Positions 18,651 to 27,237 are shown, counted from the first letter of the stretch. The stretch is 60,906 nucleotides of DNA from an uncultured Duodenibacillus sp. (GCA_944388865.1 CALXKM010000009.1:1-60906), one strand, 5' to 3'. Notes: a model not told the origin generated them from the letters alone. Program-made: numbers and translations.

Positions 18651-19079
18651 TCAATCAATGGTTTTCACAATCTCAAAGCCCTCGAACTTGGCCGTGCGCT
18701 TGAGTTCGTAGACATTGTTGAGCACCGCACTGAACGTTCCCGTTGCAGTCTCGGAGCTGCTGGTGTCAACAGTCGTTGCCAGGCGCAGATACCGACGATG
18801 CTGCACGGGCAGAGGAACGACTGCCTGTTCAGTGAAATCGTCTGCCGTGATTGTGGTTGTGGCAATCGTCTTCCAATCCGAGGAGCCGTCAGCGGAGTCC
18901 TGAAGGTTGAACGTGATCGGAGCCGTGCCGGCAACCGTGGCAGGCGTAATGATCATGACGAACGGAGGCGTCATCGACCCAAGGTTGGGGTGTTCCTGCT
19001 TGAGATCAATGGCGGTTCCGGTTAAGGCTGTGCCGGCAGCCTGAGCATCACAAAGTTCTAAAAGCTTGTCTGCAACCAT
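18651..19079 (-). CDS. Bbp16-like capsid decoration (cementing) protein
   Basis: A 142-residue protein with AAAGGAG upstream of the ATG. It opens with ADKLLELCDAQ, then has a beta-rich jelly-roll-like body (PPFVMIITPATVAGTAPITF, LQDSADGSSDWKTIATTT, RYLRLATTVDTSS). These are features of the Bbp16 family, the cementing protein of Bordetella phage BPP-1, which trimerises on the outer capsid surface. It lies directly after the major capsid gene, as in BPP-1. Confidence 0.75.
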   Translation of the reverse strand: MVADKLLELCDAQAAGTALTGTAIDLKQEHPNLGSMTPPFVMIITPATVAGTAPITFNLQDSADGSSDWKTIATTTITADDFTEQAVVPLPVQHRRYLRLATTVDTSSSETATGTFSAVLNNVYELKRTAKFEGFEIVKTID

Positions 19080-19093
19080 TTTTCCTTACTCCT

Positions 19094-20140
19094 TTAAGCA
19101 AAAGACAGGACAGGATCAGCGTTGCGGATGACATCGCTGCCGAGCTTGTGGATGGGAATTCCGTCCCACGCCGTCACCTTGCGGCCGGCAACCTCTCCGA
19201 TGTTGAGCAGAACGTTGTCCTTGTTGTTGATCTGGCGGCGCAAAACGCCGGTGATCGTGTCGTTGCAATAGAAGGCGCAACGCCCCTTGTACTCGTCCGG
19301 GAGCATGTTGACGGCCTGCGTCAGCAGATCGATCAGATCAGGAGCGCCGGTTGTCTTGTTGCTCTTGGAGAGCTTCGTGGTGTCGATGTTGCAGATGCGA
19401 ACCACGGTCAGCGGATCGTAGATTGCAACGCCGATGTCCCAGCGGAAGTCAGTCTCAAGCGCCCAGTAGTGTTTGCCGACGCCGTTGACGAGCTTCGAGA
19501 CACGCACTGGTTGAAGATGGGGCTTCGATTCAAAGCCGCCAGTGCTCGACCCATACTGCGGGTAAAAGAGATAGTTGTAAGCAGGGTCCCAGCCGATCAG
19601 AACGATGCTGGTCTGCTTGTCGGCCGTGGCGCCGCCCGCATTGATGCAGCGCTCGCCGAACACCGGATCATCCGGGCGAATGATGTTGAAAATGCCGCGA
19701 CAAGAGTTCTTGTCCGTTGCAGGGTCGCCGTAGAAAATGTTTCGCACGGTTGCGCGAGCAAAGCCGCGAGCGAAAGCCGCATCACGGCGCAGACGCCAAG
19801 AATTGCGGTCCTTTTCGGGCTGGTCGTTGTATTCGTCAGCGTCAATCGTGTTCGAAGAGCTGCGGCGACTGCAGGTGTACCGGACGTTGTTCCCGGTCAC
19901 GACCTCAGAACCCCAGCCTTCGTTGTATCCATGAAGTTCGCCTTCAGGATAGCCGGTCACGATTTGTCCCTTGTCTCCCATGCCGTCATTGCCGCGAACG
20001 ATTACGGCCTGATCAAAAAACGGCATGTAGTCGCGGATGGTGTGCAAAAACACTTTTCGCGACAAGTCCTTGTCGCCAATCAGGCTTTCGTATTCGGCCA
20101 GATTGGTCGGACGAACGTCAGAAATGATGGAGTCAGCCAT
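19094..20140 (-). CDS. Major capsid protein (Bbp17-like, HK97 fold expected)
   Basis: A 348-residue protein with AAAGGA upstream of the ATG. It lies between a scaffold-like gene and the Bbp16-like cementing gene, the BPP-1 order. Diagnostic patches are VRPTNLAEYE, TGNNVRYTCSRR, GFARATVRNIFYGDPATD, GWDPAYNYLFYPQYGSS, HYWALETDFRWDIGVAI, DPLTVVRICNID, GRCAFYCNDTI and KVTAWDGIPI near the C-terminus. The central mix of beta strands and the GxPI ending fit HK97-type capsid proteins. Confidence 0.85.
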   Translation of the reverse strand: MADSIISDVRPTNLAEYESLIGDKDLSRKVFLHTIRDYMPFFDQAVIVRGNDGMGDKGQIVTGYPEGELHGYNEGWGSEVVTGNNVRYTCSRRSSSNTIDADEYNDQPEKDRNSWRLRRDAAFARGFARATVRNIFYGDPATDKNSCRGIFNIIRPDDPVFGERCINAGGATADKQTSIVLIGWDPAYNYLFYPQYGSSTGGFESKPHLQPVRVSKLVNGVGKHYWALETDFRWDIGVAIYDPLTVVRICNIDTTKLSKSNKTTGAPDLIDLLTQAVNMLPDEYKGRCAFYCNDTITGVLRRQINNKDNVLLNIGEVAGRKVTAWDGIPIHKLGSDVIRNADPVLSFA

Positions 20141-20158
20141 TTTTCATTCCTTTGAAAT

Positions 20159-20869
20159 TTAAGATCTGGATCTGTAAACGTCGTCAGGCGTGTACTTCTT
20201 CGGCTCGGGACTTCCGGTTGGGAAGCCTCCTTCACCAATGGCACGCCCCGCACGAGCAAGGAGCTTGAGCAGGCCAGGATGGTTGCCAATAGGCAGACTC
20301 ATGAGTTCCTCAATGTCCGCATCCTTCGATCCATCCGCGTTGACGGAGAAGCGATCTTTGAAGCGGGCGATGTCTGCCATCGAGCGATTCCAGTCTGCGG
20401 ACAATTCCTTGTCTGCTCTGGAGCGCTCAGTCCACTGATTGTTGATCCTGGTGAGCATTTCGACATTTCGCTTCTCAAGAACCGGGGCCATCTTGTCAAG
20501 AAGAGCCTGTGCCTCTGATTGCGAAAGGTTCGCTTCCTTTGCCGCTTCCTTGAAGGAGTCAGAGAGCTGAACATCGAGCTGCTGCCCGCTGGGAGTCTTG
20601 AAATCCTCGTAGGACTCAGGCGCCCCTTCGGGCTGTTCCTTTTTGTCCTTGTCAGCCTCTTTGTCGTCTTCAGCAGGTTTCTCGCCGTCTCCAGCTTCGC
20701 TTTCCTTTGCCTGATTTAGAAAGTTGTCTTTCAGAGAGCTTTCCAAATCCTGCTGCTTAGCTCCTGTGTCAGGCGCGGCGGTCGCGGCTTGCTCGTTTCC
20801 GCCTTCTGCTCCAGTCGTCTGATTTGTGTTTTCGACGTTTACCGGATCAGTGCTGTTTCCTTCTTCCAT
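20159..20869 (-). CDS. Capsid scaffolding protein
   Basis: A 236-residue, highly acidic and Gln/Glu/Lys-rich protein without hydrophobic core segments in its N-terminal half. A helical middle (FKEAAKEANLSQSEAQALL, DKMAPVLEKRNVEML) and the C-terminal LARAGRAIGEGGFPTGSPEPK patch are typical of podovirus scaffolds. GAGGGAAC precedes the ATG. It lies directly upstream of the major capsid gene, the normal scaffold position. Confidence 0.75.
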   Translation of the reverse strand: MEEGNSTDPVNVENTNQTTGAEGGNEQAATAAPDTGAKQQDLESSLKDNFLNQAKESEAGDGEKPAEDDKEADKDKKEQPEGAPESYEDFKTPSGQQLDVQLSDSFKEAAKEANLSQSEAQALLDKMAPVLEKRNVEMLTRINNQWTERSRADKELSADWNRSMADIARFKDRFSVNADGSKDADIEELMSLPIGNHPGLLKLLARAGRAIGEGGFPTGSPEPKKYTPDDVYRSRS

Positions 20870-21158
20870 GTTGTTCCCTCAACATTTGCAAGTACAGTTC
20901 GGGGTCGATAAAACTCTGCAGCGTCAACCCGACGGAGCGCCGCCCTTCTGAAAAGGACATTGCAAGCGCATTTGTGTTGAAGCTGCATACCTGAAGCTGG
21001 CAAAAATCGAGGATGGTGAAAATCATTTCACGTCCTTCTTTTGATGCCATCGCTTCTTTGAGCTGGACAGAAAAGCGCTCCAGCCGCTGCTTTCGTTTGG
21101 CTTCGGCAACCTCTCTTTCGTGCTCAATGGCCTGTGTGTCAAATGGATCCCTGTTCAT
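20847..21158 (-). CDS. Bbp19-like phage protein
   Basis: A 103-residue protein, taking the ATG at 21158 (MNRDPFDT); a further ATG at 21197 lies in the terminator region and is less likely. After a charged helix (EREVAEAKRKQRLERF), it carries EGREMIFTILDFCQLQ, FNTNALAMSFSEGRRSVGL and DPELYLQMLREQHG. This pattern corresponds to Bbp19-type head proteins of BPP-1 relatives. It lies between portal and scaffold and overlaps the latter by 23 bp. Confidence 0.65.
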   Translation of the reverse strand: MNRDPFDTQAIEHEREVAEAKRKQRLERFSVQLKEAMASKEGREMIFTILDFCQLQVCSFNTNALAMSFSEGRRSVGLTLQSFIDPELYLQMLREQHGRRKQH

Positions 21159-21196
21159 GGCGCAAATGTTCTCATGCGAAAAGCCGCGCACGCGCA

Positions 21197-21224
21197 CAAA
21201 AAAGAAGGCCCTCCGAAGAGAGCC
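21197..21224 (-). terminator. UUCG-loop terminator between portal and Bbp19-like genes
   Basis: Minus strand GGCTCTC-TTCG-GAGGGCC followed by TTCTTTTTT. A seven-pair stem closed by the very stable UUCG tetraloop with a T-run is a standard intrinsic terminator. It lies downstream of the portal gene and upstream of the head genes. Confidence 0.75.
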
Positions 21225-21265
21225 AGAAAAGGCCTGCTGCTGTAGCTGCCCTAAGGAGAATGCTT

Positions 21266-22969
21266 TTATGCCTGCTGCGCCATCGCTCCAATGGCGTCGA
21301 TTGCTTTGCCGGCCATTGTTGAGTCGTTGGCTGGAATGCCGCCGAGCTTCGAGAGTGCATCTGCGCCCTGCTGGGCTTGCTCGACTTGAGCCTGCTGCTG
21401 CGCGGCCTGCTGCTGAGCCTGAAGCTGAGCTTGAGCCTCATCGTCCGGAACGACCACGCTGGGAGCCACCGAGTAGTAGTCCGCGTATTCGTTGACGGCG
21501 TTGAAGGCATTGATCTTCAGAAGAACTTCCGGCTTGAATTGCGCAATCTGTCCCACCATGCCAAGGAACTGGGTCAGGCCGTTGGCACGAATGGCGCGCT
21601 GGCTGCGAGCCAGCATTGACGTGTATTCAATGTTCAGCTTTTGCCCCACGAGCTCAGGCGGCGGGGGAGGAATTTGCCTGGCACGCTGCAGAATGTTGAA
21701 AGCGCGCTCAATCAAAGGGCGCAGCACTTCGTGATTCAGGCGCGAGAGCACCGGCCCCAGCATCATCAGCTTTTCTTCATGACGCTCTGCCACTTCGGTG
21801 GCCGTCATGTTTTTAGTCGAGCCGGAGAGCATCAAGAACAAGTCAACATTGAAGGCCTGATTGATGCGCTGCTGAACTTCCTGCATGTCGGCAGTCAGGT
21901 GCTGCAGATTGAGGTTGACGTTAAAAGCCGATTGCACTTGATGCGCGCCATTGGGAAGGTCGATGAAGCTTTTTCCGCCTGGCAAGAAATCGAGTAGCTT
22001 GTCCTTTGCCGAAGTGGGCAGGATTTTCGGGGGATCGACCTGATAGTCAATCGCGTTGCCTTTCTGCAATTCCTGATGCTGAAGCTGCTTCACGTCGCCA
22101 AGCGCCACCATGCCTGGGGCTTCTTCGGAATAGGTGTCAGATCCGGATGCGCCCCAGCGACCTACGACTGCGGGAAATTCGTTGTAGCCGGATTCCTCAA
22201 GAATGCCGTCGTTTTCATCGTCGCGATCAAGCAGAACCACCACAGAGCGCCAAGGCATGTTGAGGTTGTCGATCTTTGACGGATCTCTGTCAGGTCTCGG
22301 CTCGATTGCATGAATGCAGCGAAAGCGCTTGTCAACCTTTTTTTGGTCGTAGCACATGCAGACTGTCCGACCAACAGCGTCGCGGCCATATTTCCGAATT
22401 AGCTGCCCTGCGGTCATGGAAAACCGCCTGTAGAGCGTGTCCGGCTCGCCCTTGAAATTCACCCCGATGCAATACTCTCCGGCAACAAGAGGCACGCAAT
22501 AAAAGCCGTTCATGGGCTCTTCAATGACTGCAATAGCCATGACGCCCATTGTTCCCACTTCTCTCCACCCATGATGCAGCGCTTGATAGGTGTTTGTGCG
22601 AGTGAACGACATTTCGAGAATGCGTTGCACCATGTCAAGCCACTGCTTCACTGCGTGAGAGCTATCCAAGTTTGGGTCGCCAGTCGTCAGTGCAAACCAC
22701 TGACTTGCCGGATCTGTCATGCCAGACATCAGGCCGGCGGCAAGGATGTTTGCCGCACGCGTGGCCGTGTTGTTGTAGATTCGATTCCAGCGATTGCGAG
22801 CCAAATTCTGAGAGTGCTCAGCATCTGCGCCTTCAGACAGAAACCGACCGGAAGCGGGGGTGATAAAGCGAGAAATCGCGAGCCATTGATCGACGTAGGG
22901 GTCGCGTTCAATCTTGAGCTCAGCCCATCGCTGGGTGATGAAATCTCTCAGTTCCTTACGGTCTTTCAT
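21266..22969 (-). CDS. Portal (head-tail connector) protein
   Basis: A 567-residue protein of the podovirus head-tail connector family. Motifs: WLAISRFITPASGRFL, NNTATRAANILAAGLMSGM-DPASQWF, WREVGTMGVMAIAV, and SGSTKNMTATEVAERHEEK. An Ala/Gln-rich barrel tail follows (QAQLQAQQQAAQQQAQVEQ). Twelve copies normally form the dodecameric DNA channel. It follows two small virion genes and precedes the terminator at 21197-21224. Upstream GGGGTAATTTCCC is only a weak ribosome-binding site, but the start fits family length. Confidence 0.9.
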   Translation of the reverse strand: MKDRKELRDFITQRWAELKIERDPYVDQWLAISRFITPASGRFLSEGADAEHSQNLARNRWNRIYNNTATRAANILAAGLMSGMTDPASQWFALTTGDPNLDSSHAVKQWLDMVQRILEMSFTRTNTYQALHHGWREVGTMGVMAIAVIEEPMNGFYCVPLVAGEYCIGVNFKGEPDTLYRRFSMTAGQLIRKYGRDAVGRTVCMCYDQKKVDKRFRCIHAIEPRPDRDPSKIDNLNMPWRSVVVLLDRDDENDGILEESGYNEFPAVVGRWGASGSDTYSEEAPGMVALGDVKQLQHQELQKGNAIDYQVDPPKILPTSAKDKLLDFLPGGKSFIDLPNGAHQVQSAFNVNLNLQHLTADMQEVQQRINQAFNVDLFLMLSGSTKNMTATEVAERHEEKLMMLGPVLSRLNHEVLRPLIERAFNILQRARQIPPPPPELVGQKLNIEYTSMLARSQRAIRANGLTQFLGMVGQIAQFKPEVLLKINAFNAVNEYADYYSVAPSVVVPDDEAQAQLQAQQQAAQQQAQVEQAQQGADALSKLGGIPANDSTMAGKAIDAIGAMAQQA

Positions 22970-22975
22970 GGGAAA

Positions 22976-23290
22976 TTACCCCAAAGTAGAGCCCTGACCG
23001 AGGTTGAGCTGGGAGTTTTTCACGCCGCTTGCTCCAGAAAGGAGAGTAGTTCCGCCGCTCGCTCCTGCGGCAGCATTCTGAGCCATAATGCCCGAAATGT
23101 CCGCTTGTTGCGCATTTTGTCGACGCTCGTCTTGGCGTGCTCGTTCGGCTGTCTGCTTGGCCTGACGCTCTGCCTGACGCGTTGCATCACGCTGCGCGTC
23201 TGCCTGCTTTTCAGCTCCATAAATTGAAGCCGCCGCGCCTGCTGCGGCAATTCCTGCACCAATCCACATAGCTGTCGTTCCGCCGCTCAT
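22976..23290 (-). CDS. Small hydrophobic virion-associated protein
   Basis: A 104-residue protein with AGGAG well placed before the ATG, which overlaps the preceding stop (ATGA). A single hydrophobic Ala/Gly helix near the N-terminus (TAMWIGAGIAAAGAAASIYG) is followed by a strongly charged Gln/Arg helix (RQAERQAKQTAERARQDER) and a Gly/Ser-rich tail. Similar small proteins accompany portal genes in BPP-1-type phages. Function not known; a membrane-facing or internal virion role is a guess. Confidence 0.6.
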   Translation of the reverse strand: MSGGTTAMWIGAGIAAAGAAASIYGAEKQADAQRDATRQAERQAKQTAERARQDERRQNAQQADISGIMAQNAAAGASGGTTLLSGASGVKNSQLNLGQGSTLG

Positions 23291-23727
23291 CTTTTTTTCT
23301 CCTTTCTCGACAAAAGCAAATCGCCTTCGTCAGTGAATTCATCTTCCGCTTCGCGAACCGTCTTCGCCTTTGTGGCGAAGATCATGCTCACAAAGCAGTC
23401 CGTTTTTGCCACCATGATCTGCTTGCGTCCAGCCGGGCATTTGAAGCAGGCAAAACCATCAACGCTAATGCACTTGTCTCCGGCAGTGAGCTTCATCGAT
23501 CCGTGAATGATGAGAACCGTCGGGATTTTGATGAACGCCCCGGTGATGACAACACCTGCTGGAATTTTGATTGTTCGCGCATAAACGCCCGCATGAAGCA
23601 CGTTGAGGGTTTCAAGATCAAGCTGCTCTCCGGCCTGCAGCTGGAGCGACTCAAACTCTCTGGTAAGACGCAAAGAATCTCCGGAAGTCACCGGCAGCTC
23701 ATCAAGAACCATGAGCGAGCTCATCAT
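23287..23727 (-). CDS. Phage protein with cupin-like beta core
   Basis: A 146-residue protein with GGAG five bases before the ATG; ATGA overlaps both the upstream and the downstream gene. After a short N-terminal helix, beta strands dominate (ARTIKIPAGVVITGAFIKI, TVLIIHGSMKLTAGD, FACFKCPAGRKQIMVAK), as in cupin-like barrels found beside podovirus portal genes. The tail is very charged. No metal-binding His cluster is evident, so an enzymatic role is not claimed. Confidence 0.55.
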   Translation of the reverse strand: MMSSLMVLDELPVTSGDSLRLTREFESLQLQAGEQLDLETLNVLHAGVYARTIKIPAGVVITGAFIKIPTVLIIHGSMKLTAGDKCISVDGFACFKCPAGRKQIMVAKTDCFVSMIFATKAKTVREAEDEFTDEGDLLLSRKEKKR

Positions 23728-24179
23728 TTGCTCTCCACAAAGAAAACCGTGTTCGTGTTCTGCCAGCCGGCCGCTCGGCCAAGCCTTTCGAGCTGACTGC
23801 CAACCGGCGCCGAAATGAATACGCCCGGAGCTCCAGCTTCTTTGGAAATTGCGCGGATTTCTTGGAGCAGCTTCGTGCCGGCACCTTTCTTTCTGGCTTC
23901 CGGCAGCACAAAAAGAGATTCAACAGCTGCGCTCATCTTCGAGTAATGACCGAGTTTGGTCAGCAAGACGTAGGCTCCGCCAACAAGCTTTTCACCATCG
24001 AACACGCCGACGGCTTTCAGAAAGCCGGATTTTTCCATCTGCTTATAGCCGGAAAGATCGGGTTTTGCCTCGCCAAATGCTGGCAAAGCGCATTCTCTCC
24101 AGTACGCGTCAAGAATCTCTTTCGAATTCGGCGCACAAAGAATGTCTTCAACGTTAATCCTGCGCACAACAATGCCCAT
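23724..24179 (-). CDS. GNAT-family N-acetyltransferase
   Basis: A 151-residue protein; ATG at 24179 is chosen for ACGGAGG five bases upstream (an in-frame ATG at 24230 has none). GNAT motifs: the substrate/CoA region KLVGGAYVLLTKLGH, strand beta4 AAVESLFVLPEARKKGAGTKL (the R/K-x-x-G-x-G/A acetyl-CoA loop as ARKKGAGT) and a C-terminal GSQLERLGRAAGWQNT. The substrate is unknown. It sits between terminase and cupin-like genes in the late operon. Similar acetyltransferases recur at this place in BPP-1-like phages, which suggests a virion or host-modifying job. Confidence 0.75.
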   Translation of the reverse strand: MGIVVRRINVEDILCAPNSKEILDAYWRECALPAFGEAKPDLSGYKQMEKSGFLKAVGVFDGEKLVGGAYVLLTKLGHYSKMSAAVESLFVLPEARKKGAGTKLLQEIRAISKEAGAPGVFISAPVGSQLERLGRAAGWQNTNTVFFVESK

Positions 24180-24195
24180 AAACACCTCCGTTGCT

Positions 24196-24236
24196 GAGAG
24201 TGTGCACCGAGGCAAAGCGTGCATGCGCACACTCTC
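24196..24236 (-). promoter_or_regulatory. Perfect 10-bp inverted repeat ahead of the GNAT gene
   Basis: GAGAGTGTGC (24196-24205) pairs perfectly with GCACACTCTC (24227-24236) across a 21-base loop. It fills the gap between the terminase stop and the acetyltransferase ribosome-binding site. No T-run follows on the minus strand. It may be an mRNA processing or translation-control hairpin, or a protein-binding site. Confidence 0.45.
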
Positions 24237-25742
24237 TCATGCGTATGGATCGCGGATTCTGCTGCCTGCAGGTCGTCGAGGTTGGTGCGGACTGGGAAGG
24301 TCGTCGAGGTATTCGTTCGTCTGAACAGCAAAGGTGAGCATCAGGCTGTCGGCGCAGTCTGGGGATTGAAGGCCTCGCTTTTTCATGTCTTCCTTGCGCT
24401 CAAGAATCAGCTCGTTTTTGCCGATCGTGTAGCCGTATTCGACTTGCGTTAAGTCTGCAATCAGGTCTTCGTTATTCTCGATGCAGCCTCCGGATTTCAT
24501 CCACTCAAGCCCGCGGCCCCACATTTCCGCGCGAAGGTTTTTGTAGCGTGCGTTTGTTGCCGCTGCGCCGAAGTTGATCTCATTGACGGGGTACGAATTG
24601 TGCCGTAGCCAGTCGGCGGGGCTCGCCCCGACGCCTCCCACATCCAAGTTGATGAGGATTTTGCGAATGCCCAAATCTTTGAGCTCGTTGTACCATTCGG
24701 CGATTTTTGCTCCGAGCTGAAAGCCGTCAAGACCGCGGAACTTTCGCTGCGGGAAGCTGCGGGCATCCTGACCGATGCGGCAAGTGATGACGCTCTGATC
24801 GTCGCCGAAGCGAGCAACGTCAACACCCAGAATCGCGACCATTCTGGTCGGCTGAATGTGGGGCAACTGACGTGTTGCAGCATCATCGGCCACCTTGCGG
24901 CTGATGAACTGGAGGCTGCTCGAATCAGGGAAGACGCCTCTGATGCGGACCTTTACGAAGTCCGACTCTTCGCCATACTGTTCGATCATCTTCTGCAGCT
25001 CTACTTTGTTTGACGCGGCTGCAGTGCGGCTGTCAACGTGCATTGTGATCCAGCGGTTGCGGTTCTTGTGAAAGCAGTCGTAAAACGGGCCTGACGCATT
25101 GGTGGGATTGCCAAACTGCAGCCAAATGAGCTGTGTGTCCTTGTCGGTCATGGCTCCTTCGACCACTTCGTTGATTGCCTGCGGAATGCCTGAAGCCTCA
25201 TCAAAGATAACGAAAAGTCGCTTGCTGTTGTTGTGCAAACCCTGAAAGGCGTCTGGGTTCGTCTCGCTCCAAGGAATCGCGTCGGTGCGCCAGGTTTGAG
25301 CATGTCCCGGCTGCCTGCAAGTCAGCGTGAGCGCCGTGCTTTCAAACCAAGGTCTGAAGATGCAGAGGTTGTACCACTTCGAGAGCTCAGCAAAAGTCTT
25401 CGTTCTGAGCTGCGTTTCGGTGTTGGCCGTCACCACGCCACGCGTGTCAGCGCTGGTGCACATTGCCCAGAGAATGATCCATGCGACCAGACAACTTTTG
25501 CCAATGCCGTGACCGGATGCGACAGCAAGCCTGAAGGCCTTGTCAAGAGATTGCCCGCTTTTGATGTGGTCACGCAAGAGCGTCAGTACCTTTGTCTGCC
25601 AGACATCTGGGCCCTTCATTCCTGAAAGACTGCGTTTGCCCCAAGGGAAAGCGTTCTGCGCAAACGCCAAAGGATCATCCTTCCAAGCGAGAGCACACTT
25701 CACCAGCTTTGCGCGAATTTTCGTTTTCTGCTCTGAGTTCAC
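24237..25742 (-). CDS. Terminase large subunit
   Basis: A 501-residue packaging ATPase/nuclease. Walker A is SGHGIGKS (residues ~76-83), Walker B LFVIFDEASG (~176-185). The RNase H-like nuclease has VDVARFGDDQ (Asp308), NLDVGGVG (Asp367) and a late SPDCADSLML acidic residue. It cuts and pumps genome concatemers into proheads through the portal. Its start overlaps the small subunit stop (ATGA). Confidence 0.93.
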   Translation of the reverse strand: MNSEQKTKIRAKLVKCALAWKDDPLAFAQNAFPWGKRSLSGMKGPDVWQTKVLTLLRDHIKSGQSLDKAFRLAVASGHGIGKSCLVAWIILWAMCTSADTRGVVTANTETQLRTKTFAELSKWYNLCIFRPWFESTALTLTCRQPGHAQTWRTDAIPWSETNPDAFQGLHNNSKRLFVIFDEASGIPQAINEVVEGAMTDKDTQLIWLQFGNPTNASGPFYDCFHKNRNRWITMHVDSRTAAASNKVELQKMIEQYGEESDFVKVRIRGVFPDSSSLQFISRKVADDAATRQLPHIQPTRMVAILGVDVARFGDDQSVITCRIGQDARSFPQRKFRGLDGFQLGAKIAEWYNELKDLGIRKILINLDVGGVGASPADWLRHNSYPVNEINFGAAATNARYKNLRAEMWGRGLEWMKSGGCIENNEDLIADLTQVEYGYTIGKNELILERKEDMKKRGLQSPDCADSLMLTFAVQTNEYLDDLPSPHQPRRPAGSRIRDPYA

Positions 25743-26194
25743 AGCTTCACCCCAAGAACATCTTCAGCAAGGTTGTCGGCAAGATTGACTTCAATTTTGC
25801 TGATGAACTTCCCGCGCAGTTTGGCAATGGTCTGAAGTGCCGTATTTGCGCCTTTAGAATCGAACTGCATGACGTAGTTCCCGTCTTCGTCCTTCATTGG
25901 CTTGCCTGTTGCGAAGTTGTAGACGTGCTTCGGTTCCATGCACATGCGCAAAAGCTCGATGCCTTTTTTAAGCTCAAAGTCTTCCTCAAGCTCAAGGCGT
26001 TCACTTCTCTTTTGCTGTTTTTCCTTGATAGCGACAGCAATATGAGGTTTTTTGAGGTTTTCTGCTCCAACGGCACCAAGCGTCACGTCGTTTCCTTTAT
26101 ACCCAGCCTTGCGTGCAGCCTCCGTTGCGTTCCCAGTTTTCAAGTACTCGGAAACGAAAATTGCTTGCTTTGGCGTCAGCTTCTTTTCTGCCAT
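25739..26194 (-). CDS. Terminase small subunit
   Basis: A 151-residue protein; MAEKKLTPKQ at 26194 with GGAGG 12 bases upstream. The N-terminal LTPKQAIFVSEYLKTGNATEAARKAGY is the classic terminase small-subunit DNA-binding helix-turn-helix, followed by PHIAVAIKEKQQKRS and an oligomerisation domain. It recognises the packaging site on the phage genome and hands DNA to the large subunit, with which it is translationally coupled. It overlaps the upstream HTH gene by 19 bp. Confidence 0.88.
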   Translation of the reverse strand: MAEKKLTPKQAIFVSEYLKTGNATEAARKAGYKGNDVTLGAVGAENLKKPHIAVAIKEKQQKRSERLELEEDFELKKGIELLRMCMEPKHVYNFATGKPMKDEDGNYVMQFDSKGANTALQTIAKLRGKFISKIEVNLADNLAEDVLGVKL

Positions 26195-26661
26195 CTTTGA
26201 AAAGTCCTCCATCCTGCGATTGACTGATTCCTCCTTGAGCCGTCCAAGTAGCCGCGAATGGTGCGAATCGGCATGTCGAGCATTTGCGAAATTTGGCGCA
26301 GTGTATAGCCCTGAGACCGCAGCTCAAGCGCACTTTCAACGTCTGAATCCAAGTATTTCGCGCCTACATGGTCTTCGCCTATGGCGTGGCCGGCATCATT
26401 GACGGCCACTTTGACATGAATTCTTGTCAAGCCACGCGCCAAGCAGTCTCTGACTGTAGGAGCACGCTTGTGCTTTTTCTGTGGTCTGGAAGAACCTGGG
26501 AGCCAGACGCCGAGCTTCTTCAATTGCCTGGTTGATGCACCTTTGCCTTGCAATGCTTCCAGGCGGGAGAGCTCTTGCTCGCTGGGCGGCTCGAACAAGG
26601 ACATCTGCTGCCACTGGAGGTAGCAGGGAGCAGATCCAAGTTTTGGTCGAGCTGATGCCAT
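26176..26661 (-). CDS. Helix-turn-helix DNA-binding phage protein
   Basis: A 161-residue protein; ATG at 26661 with GAGG nine bases upstream. Near the C-terminus LELRSQGYTLRQISQMLDMP then IRTIRGYLDGSRR is a clear helix-turn-helix with an arginine-rich extension. The N-terminal half is basic and of low complexity (KKHKRAPTVRD). It overlaps the terminase small subunit. Possible roles are late-gene regulation or assistance in packaging-site recognition; the sequence does not distinguish these. Confidence 0.6.
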   Translation of the reverse strand: MASARPKLGSAPCYLQWQQMSLFEPPSEQELSRLEALQGKGASTRQLKKLGVWLPGSSRPQKKHKRAPTVRDCLARGLTRIHVKVAVNDAGHAIGEDHVGAKYLDSDVESALELRSQGYTLRQISQMLDMPIRTIRGYLDGSRRNQSIAGWRTFQRWQKRS

Positions 26662-26672
26662 TGTTTTGATCC

Positions 26673-27050
26673 TCAGAAGCACTGCACATCCCATCCGCCT
26701 CCTGACCTCCGAGTGCTGGGGAAAACAACCTTCACAGGGAAGGGGTACTGGGTTGCACAGCTCTTGACTTTAACTTTTGCATCATCGGTGAAGATCCGCG
26801 GAGAGCCCTTAACCTCATGAAGCTCAAGCGATCCGTCTGGCATGAGCACAAGAAAATCCGGGGTGTAGAAGCATGCGCCATCGGCGATCTTGAGTTTGAT
26901 CGCTTCGAACCAGAAAGCCTCGATGCGGCCGGCATGCTTTTCTGCCTCGAGAAAGGAAGCGTACGATTTTTCCGTACGGTTCATGGTGCCGGCCTTCATA
27001 CGCCCCTTGGCAAAGAGCCGAGCCTTAGCCTGATAGCCTTCAGCGAACAT
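26673..27050 (-). CDS. PD-(D/E)xK-type phage endonuclease (DUF1064/VSR-like)
   Basis: A 125-residue protein. Start at 27050 chosen for AAGGAGA upstream; a longer frame to 27227 would begin inside the neighbouring gene. The core SYASFLEAEKHAGRIEAFWF, FYTPDFLVLMPDGSLELHEVK has the D-x(n)-ExK arrangement (Asp in TPDF, Glu/Lys in HEVKG) of small restriction-type nucleases seen in phage replication modules. It likely nicks or resolves DNA during replication or packaging. It overlaps the small gene at 27040. Confidence 0.7.
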   Translation of the reverse strand: MFAEGYQAKARLFAKGRMKAGTMNRTEKSYASFLEAEKHAGRIEAFWFEAIKLKIADGACFYTPDFLVLMPDGSLELHEVKGSPRIFTDDAKVKVKSCATQYPFPVKVVFPSTRRSGGGWDVQCF

Positions 27051-27237
27051 TCGTCTTCTCCTTTTTTGCCTGAGCTGCGCGCGAGGCTTCGACGATTCCG
27101 GCGTAGTAGCCCGCTTCAAAGCCCATGCGCTCCTCGCGTGTGCCGTATGAGGAAAGGTATTGGCTCTTTGCTTCGCCTCTCTCTGCGGCCCATTTTCCTG
27201 CCCTGAAAGCGGTTTCGTAGCGATCACTCTTGGCCAT
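27040..27237 (-). CDS. Small charged phage protein
   Basis: A 65-residue protein with GAGAGG upstream of the ATG. Composition is charged and Tyr/Gly-containing (KSDRYETAFRAGKWAAERGE, GFEAGYYAGIVEAS); the AGK/AG-x-YAG helices weakly recall ribosome-modulation-type repeats, but no family can be assigned. It overlaps both neighbours by about 10 bp, typical of a compact phage operon. Confidence 0.55.
   Translation of the reverse strand: MAKSDRYETAFRAGKWAAERGEAKSQYLSSYGTREERMGFEAGYYAGIVEASRAAQAKKEKTNVR

Noticed and set aside
19148-20155. 335-codon plus-strand frame opposite the major capsid gene
   Set aside because: Mirror frame of a clear capsid protein; no start signal.
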